A stretch of 19,272 nt of DNA from CAVPGH01 sp046726955 (GTDB taxonomy: Bacteria; Acidobacteriota; Vicinamibacteria; Fen-336): positions 1-19,272 of the forward strand of contig JBKPBQ010000555.1 of the NCBI GenBank assembly GCA_046726955.1, read 5' to 3'. The notes below the pieces were generated by a model, which searched no databases, was not told the origin of the DNA, and saw only the letters and a program-made list of their open reading frames with translations. Positions 15,673 to 19,272 of the stretch are shown in pieces (position 1 is the first letter of the stretch; each line of letters opens with the position of its first letter). A program made the translations under genes and the position numbers.

Positions 15673-16080
15673 TCAGCGGCACTTCCGAAGGACCGCCTGG
15701 CGGCCGCGCTCCAGGTGGAAGGACCCGATCCGCTCACCCGTGGTCGAGACGACTTCGATCTCCATCGTCCGGCCGTCCGTGCTTCCCGCGTAGCGGACGC
15801 TCTGGCGGGGCTCCTCCTTACCCTCGCGCACCGGCCCTGCTTCGCGCACGAGAGTGCCGGGAACGTCGAACCGTCCCTCGCCATCGACCGCCAGCACGGC
15901 ATCCAGGCTGCCGTGGGCGCAGTCGAACTCGCTCGTTCCTCCGCTGCGGGTGACGACCAGCTGCAGATGCTCGCCGCCCCAGTTCCCGGCAGGCACGCTG
16001 TCGAAGTTCACGGCCGACAGCCCCGCGGAGCAGCTCCAGCCGAAGCCGAGCGCGAGTGCGAGCTCCGAGACCTTCCCCAT
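15673..16080 (-). CDS. Small secreted protein of unknown function (WGGEH/EFDCAHG family)
   Basis: This 135-residue protein has an N-terminal hydrophobic stretch (about 7-22, ALALGFGWSCSAG) consistent with export. The C18 context is not a canonical lipobox. The mature part is strand-rich with highly patterned blocks: GNWGGEHLQLVVTRSGGTSE (32-51) running into FDCAHG (52-57), LAVDGEGRFDVPGTLVRE (63-80), SVRYAGSTDGRTMEIEVV (94-111) and IGSFHLERGRQAVLRKCR (118-135). The C54 and C134 pair could form a disulfide. I recognise this pattern from small hypothetical proteins in several phyla but know no function for it. GGAAGG before the ATG supports the start. It lies 42 bases downstream of amidohydrolase B on the same strand, and the two are probably one transcript. 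Confidence 0.75.
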   Translation of the reverse strand: MGKVSELALALGFGWSCSAGLSAVNFDSVPAGNWGGEHLQLVVTRSGGTSEFDCAHGSLDAVLAVDGEGRFDVPGTLVREAGPVREGKEEPRQSVRYAGSTDGRTMEIEVVSTTGERIGSFHLERGRQAVLRKCR

Positions 16081-16122
16081 ACGGCGCCTTCCGCCTCCAT
16101 GATACGGCGGGACGGCAGCTCG

Positions 16123-17445
16123 CTAACGGGAGGGTGTGTCGTTCCGGTAGACCTTCCCGCCCTTCATCACGAATCGGACGCGCTCGGTGGCCTTGACGTC
16201 GGCGAGCACGTCGCCGGGCACGGCCACGAGGTCGGCCTGCTTGCCCACCTCGATGGTGCCGATCATCTTGTCGAGCCCCATGAGCTGCGCGCCGGAGGCC
16301 GTGCCCGCCCGCAAGGCGGCGGCGGGAGAAAGGCCGTGCGCCACCAGGAGCCCGAATTCCTGCGCGTTCAGGCCGTGCGGGCTGACGCCGGAGTCGGTGC
16401 CGAGGGCTATCTTCACCCCCGCCTTGATCGCCGCCTTGAGAGCGGCGGCGTGGGCGTCGCCCGCGGCCTTGGCCTTGGCCGCGATCTCGGGAGGGAACTT
16501 CCGGTCGGAGCCGGTCGTGAACGTGACGGCCATCGCCGTGGGGACGAGGTACGTTCCCTTCTCCTTCATCATCCGGATGGCCTCGTCGTCGAGGAACGAC
16601 CCGTGCTCGATGGAGTCGATCCCGGCGCGGATCGCGACCTTCGCTCCCGTCGCCCCGTGGGCGTGGGCGGCGGTCTTGCGGCCGAGCCGGTGGGCCTCCT
16701 CCACGAGCGCGTCCATCTCGGCCTGCGTGAGCTGCGGCGTGTCCACGGCGTCGCCCAGCGAGAGAACGCCGCCCGTCGCGCACACCTTGATGAGGTCGGC
16801 CCCGTACTTGAGCTGGAAGCGCACGGCGTCGCGGAAGCCGTCGGCTCCGCTCGCGATGCCGTCCGCGATCCCCGACTCCTTCCCGAAGAGCAGGTAGGGG
16901 AAGCCGGTCTGGTCGCAGTGGCCGCCCCGCGCGCCGAGGGCGTTGCCGGCCACGAGCATCCGCGGTCCCGGCACCACTCCCGCGTTGATGGCGTTGCGCA
17001 GGCCCACGTCCACGAAGTCGCTCGCGCCCACGTTGCGGACGGTGGTGAAGCCGGCCATGAGCGTCCGGCGCGCGAGCTCGGTGGCGCGGATGGCCGCCTC
17101 CGGCAGGTTGCGCCGGAGCCCCTCGATCGCGTCCTTGTACCAGTTGTCGCCGGACTCGCCGGTGAGGTGGACGTGGGCGTCGATGAAGCCGGGCAGGAGC
17201 GTCGCGTCCCCCAGGTCGATCACCTCGGCGCCGGCCGGGACGGAAAGGCCCGCGCCCACCGCCTTGATCGTCGATCCCTCCACGATCACGACCGCACCCG
17301 CCACCGTGCCGTCGCCCTTGCCGTCGAAGAGCCGGGCGGCCTTGAGGACGGTGAGGGTGGGGGGCGCCGGCGTGGGGCTCGGCGCCTGTGCGTGGACCGT
17401 GGACGCGGCGACGAAGGCGACGGCGGTCAGCAGCTCGAGCCGCAT
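16123..17445 (-). CDS. Exported metal-dependent amidohydrolase (prolidase/imidazolonepropionase-like), paralogue B
   Basis: This 440-residue protein has a signal peptide (MRLELLTAVAFVAASTVHAQ) and a Pro-rich spacer (21-30). Metal ligands are complete: H91 and H93 (GFIDAHVHLTGE), lysine K220 (DLIKVCATGGVLSLG), H261/H263 (TAAHAHGATG), H281 (SIEHGSFLDDE) and D351 (ALGTDSGVSPHG). The 170-195 insert GARGGHCDQTGFPYLLFG differs from paralogue A and may shape the substrate pocket. GHCDQTG and GTDSGVSPHG are familiar from exported Xaa-Pro dipeptidase-like members of this superfamily, so peptide hydrolysis in the envelope is likely. GGAGG lies about 10 bases before the ATG at 17445; an ATG at 17475 is a less likely start. 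It is divergent from the S9 peptidase gene and probably co-transcribed with the 135-residue protein. Confidence 0.93.
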   Translation of the reverse strand: MRLELLTAVAFVAASTVHAQAPSPTPAPPTLTVLKAARLFDGKGDGTVAGAVVIVEGSTIKAVGAGLSVPAGAEVIDLGDATLLPGFIDAHVHLTGESGDNWYKDAIEGLRRNLPEAAIRATELARRTLMAGFTTVRNVGASDFVDVGLRNAINAGVVPGPRMLVAGNALGARGGHCDQTGFPYLLFGKESGIADGIASGADGFRDAVRFQLKYGADLIKVCATGGVLSLGDAVDTPQLTQAEMDALVEEAHRLGRKTAAHAHGATGAKVAIRAGIDSIEHGSFLDDEAIRMMKEKGTYLVPTAMAVTFTTGSDRKFPPEIAAKAKAAGDAHAAALKAAIKAGVKIALGTDSGVSPHGLNAQEFGLLVAHGLSPAAALRAGTASGAQLMGLDKMIGTIEVGKQADLVAVPGDVLADVKATERVRFVMKGGKVYRNDTPSR

Positions 17446-17518
17446 GCTCCTCGGCCTCCAGGGAAGGCGCGACATCCTATAGCAGATGGACGGCTTCCGC
17501 GCGGTGGAGGCCTGCCTG

Positions 17519-17524
17519 TAGAAT
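17519..17524 (+). promoter_or_regulatory. TAGAAT, possible -10 box of the S9 peptidase gene
   Basis: TAGAAT sits 26 bases before the chosen ATG (17551) in the 105-base divergent gap 17446-17550. The -35 region is poor (TTCCGC at 18 bases). On the other strand TATAGG (17476-17481) lies 30 bases before the amidohydrolase B start, so two back-to-back promoters are possible. Confidence 0.3.
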
Positions 17525-17550
17525 CGCGCGCGTTCGTTCGAGGTATGCCC

Positions 17551-19272
17551 ATGCGCTTCTCTTCGTCTACTGGTCCGGCGTTGCTCGGATTCCTTTTCGT
17601 CCTCGGCTCGTCCTTGCCTGGAGCCGCCGACGAGCCGAGGACTGTTCGGGTCGACGACATCTTCACGTTCAAGACGGTCGCCGATCCCCAGCTCTCTCCC
17701 GACGGGCAGTCGGTCGCCTACACGATCTCCGCCTTCGACGCGGACGAGGACCGTCAGCAGACCGACGTGTGGATCTCTCCGGTGTCGGGCGGCGACGCGG
17801 TGCGCCTCACGACGGGGACGAAGCCGGCGACGAAGCCGCGCTTCAGCCCGGACGGCCGCTTCGTCGCGTTCCTGTCCGCGCCGCGCGACGGAAAGGGAGA
17901 CGGGGCGAAGCAGGTCTGGCTCCTCCCCCGCACGGGAGGCGAGCCCACGAAGCTCACGAGCTTCCTGGGCGGGGTCTCCGACCTCGCGTGGGCGCCCGAC
18001 GGCAAGCGCCTCGCCCTCCTCGTGAGCGATACCGACCCCGACGACGCCGAGCCCTCGGGGGCGAAGGGGACGGCGGAGCGGATCCCGAAGCCGATCGTGA
18101 CCCGCCGGCTCCAGTTCATGAGGGACACCGTCGGCTACCTGAAGGACGAGCGGAGCCACCTCCAGGTCTTCGACGTCGAGAAGAAGACGAGCTTCGCCCT
18201 CACGTCGGGCCCGTTCGACGATTCCTCGCCCGCGTGGTCGCCGGACGGCGAGTGGATCGCCTTCGTCAGCAACCGCACGCTCCCCGATCCCGACCGCTCG
18301 CTCGACGCCGACGTGTTCGTCGTGCGCAGCCGGCCGGGCGAGGTGCCGCGCGCCGTGACCGGCGCGTCCGCGAACGACCGCACGCCCGTCTGGAGCCCCG
18401 ACGGGAAATGGATCGCCTACGTGCAGGGCGGAGACCCGGGGGACCTCTGGTACGGCGCGAGCCACATAGCGCTCGTCCCCGCCGAGGGGGGAGCGCCCCG
18501 GCCCTTGACCCAGGCCCTCGATCGCAACGCCCGCGACCCGCAGTTCGCGCCGGACGGCCGATCGGTGCTGTTCCTCCTCGAGGACGGCGGCAACCAGCAC
18601 CTCGCCCGCGTCTCGGTGGACGGCGGACCGACCGAGCGCGTCGTCGGGGGAGAGCGCGACGTGACCGACTTCGACGTCGCGAAGGGCGGCGCGATCGTGG
18701 TCCTCGAGTCGACGAGCGAGAGGCCGGTGGAGGTCTCCGCCGTCAACGGCGGCGAGCTCGCCCCCGTGACGCACGTCAACGAAGCGGTCCTGAAGGGGCT
18801 GCGGCTCGGCAAGGTGGAGCGCTTCCGCACGCAGAGCCGCGACGGCACGCCGGTGGACGGCTTCCTCACGGTGCCGCCGGACTACACCGTGGGAAAGAAG
18901 CTCCCCACGATCCTGCGCATCCACGGAGGTCCCGCCTCGCAGTACTCGACGGGATTCCAGCTCGAGTGGCAGATCCTGGCCGGCGCCGGATACGCGGTGG
19001 TGGCGGCGAACCCGCGCGGCTCCACCGGGTACGGCACGGCCTTCAGCCGCGCGATCTGGGCGGACTGGGGCAACAAGGACTACGAGGACGTGATGGCCGC
19101 GGTCGACCACGCGATCGCGCAGGGTGTCGCGGACCCCGACCGCCTGGGTGTCGGCGGCTGGAGCTACGGCGGCATCCTCACCAACTACGTCATCAGCAAG
19201 AGCGACCGCTTCAAGGCCGCCACGTCGGGGGCGTCGATCTCCAACATCCTCACCGGCTACGGGACCGATCAC
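17551..19272 (+). CDS. S9 family (acylaminoacyl-peptidase/prolyl-oligopeptidase type) serine peptidase, C-terminus outside window
   Basis: The 574 residues seen begin with a signal peptide (about 1-23, hydrophobic ALLGFLFVLGSSLPGAA). A seven-bladed-propeller-like region follows, with repeated WSPDG-type strand motifs: PQLSPDGQSVAYT, PRFSPDGRFVAF, LAWAPDGKRLAL, PAWSPDGEWIAFVS, PVWSPDGKWIAY and PQFAPDGRSVLFL. The alpha/beta-hydrolase domain starts near residue 420. It carries LRIHGGPASQYS and AANPRGSTGYG (oxyanion region), and the nucleophile motif GGWSYGG with the serine at 538. The Asp and His of the triad lie beyond the window. Such enzymes cleave short peptides in the periplasm. ATG 17551 is preferred to ATG 17545 because the GAGGT at 17540-17544 is correctly spaced only for 17551. 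It is divergent from amidohydrolase B. Confidence 0.93.
   Translation, partial: MRFSSSTGPALLGFLFVLGSSLPGAADEPRTVRVDDIFTFKTVADPQLSPDGQSVAYTISAFDADEDRQQTDVWISPVSGGDAVRLTTGTKPATKPRFSPDGRFVAFLSAPRDGKGDGAKQVWLLPRTGGEPTKLTSFLGGVSDLAWAPDGKRLALLVSDTDPDDAEPSGAKGTAERIPKPIVTRRLQFMRDTVGYLKDERSHLQVFDVEKKTSFALTSGPFDDSSPAWSPDGEWIAFVSNRTLPDPDRSLDADVFVVRSRPGEVPRAVTGASANDRTPVWSPDGKWIAYVQGGDPGDLWYGASHIALVPAEGGAPRPLTQALDRNARDPQFAPDGRSVLFLLEDGGNQHLARVSVDGGPTERVVGGERDVTDFDVAKGGAIVVLESTSERPVEVSAVNGGELAPVTHVNEAVLKGLRLGKVERFRTQSRDGTPVDGFLTVPPDYTVGKKLPTILRIHGGPASQYSTGFQLEWQILAGAGYAVVAANPRGSTGYGTAFSRAIWADWGNKDYEDVMAAVDHAIAQGVADPDRLGVGGWSYGGILTNYVISKSDRFKAATSGASISNILTGYGTDH

Noticed and set aside
16123..19272. A minus-strand open frame over 1000 codons long covering the S9 peptidase and amidohydrolase B
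   Set aside because: Only the part from 17445 to 16123 has family motifs. The rest is the antisense of the S9 peptidase gene, compositionally Arg/Gly/Ala/Asp/His/Val-rich with no recognisable domain.

Overview
The window is strongly GC-rich, with C or G at most codon third positions, and is a bacterial chromosomal segment. The gene mix points to an environmental Acidobacteriota, possibly a Thermoanaerobaculia- or Vicinamibacteria-like lineage. It includes exported metal-dependent amidohydrolases, an S9 peptidase, DUF2911, a Uma2-family protein, a carboxypeptidase-regulatory-domain outer-membrane type protein, and a relic of a Ser/Thr kinase with a TPR-like tail. That taxonomic call is inference from gene content, because there is no rRNA or strong marker here. 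No tRNA, rRNA, CRISPR array, insertion sequence or phage gene was seen.

Region 1 (1-7035) is mainly central metabolism. A truncated secreted protein is read leftward from a TTG start at 734. Divergent from it is a tight plus-strand run: a cyclase/kynurenine-formamidase-like metal hydrolase, glgC, and eno, with glgC and eno overlapping in ATGA. A small minus-strand gene of unknown function follows, with an excellent sigma-70 promoter. Next come the catalytic (large) subunit of a methylmalonyl-CoA-type mutase and, overlapping its stop codon, a PAP2-superfamily membrane protein.

Region 2 (7036-11784) is read on the minus strand. In transcription order it holds an exported amidohydrolase (10507-11784), a Uma2-family protein, a decayed Ser/Thr kinase with a large internal deletion, gatB, and an exported DUF2911 protein. 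Strong GC-rich hairpins without T-tracts sit directly after several stop codons (7110-7161, 7812-7838, 9829-9853, 12366-12387) and look like the local style of terminator.

Region 3 (11785-19272) carries a DinB-family protein on the plus strand. On the minus strand are a 996-residue modular secreted protein, a 135-residue secreted protein, and a second exported amidohydrolase paralogous to the first. Divergent from the latter is an S9-family serine peptidase cut by the window end. The amidohydrolases and the peptidase plausibly form an envelope peptide-scavenging set.

Most of the window is ordinary housekeeping and secreted catabolism, and I found no convincing new multi-gene system. The best leads are the kinase relic (9349-9806), a perfect 7-5-7 dyad in the -35/-10 spacer of the large secreted protein's promoter (15578-15607), that protein's modular architecture, and the methylmalonyl-CoA-type mutase subunit translationally overlapped with a PAP2 membrane protein.
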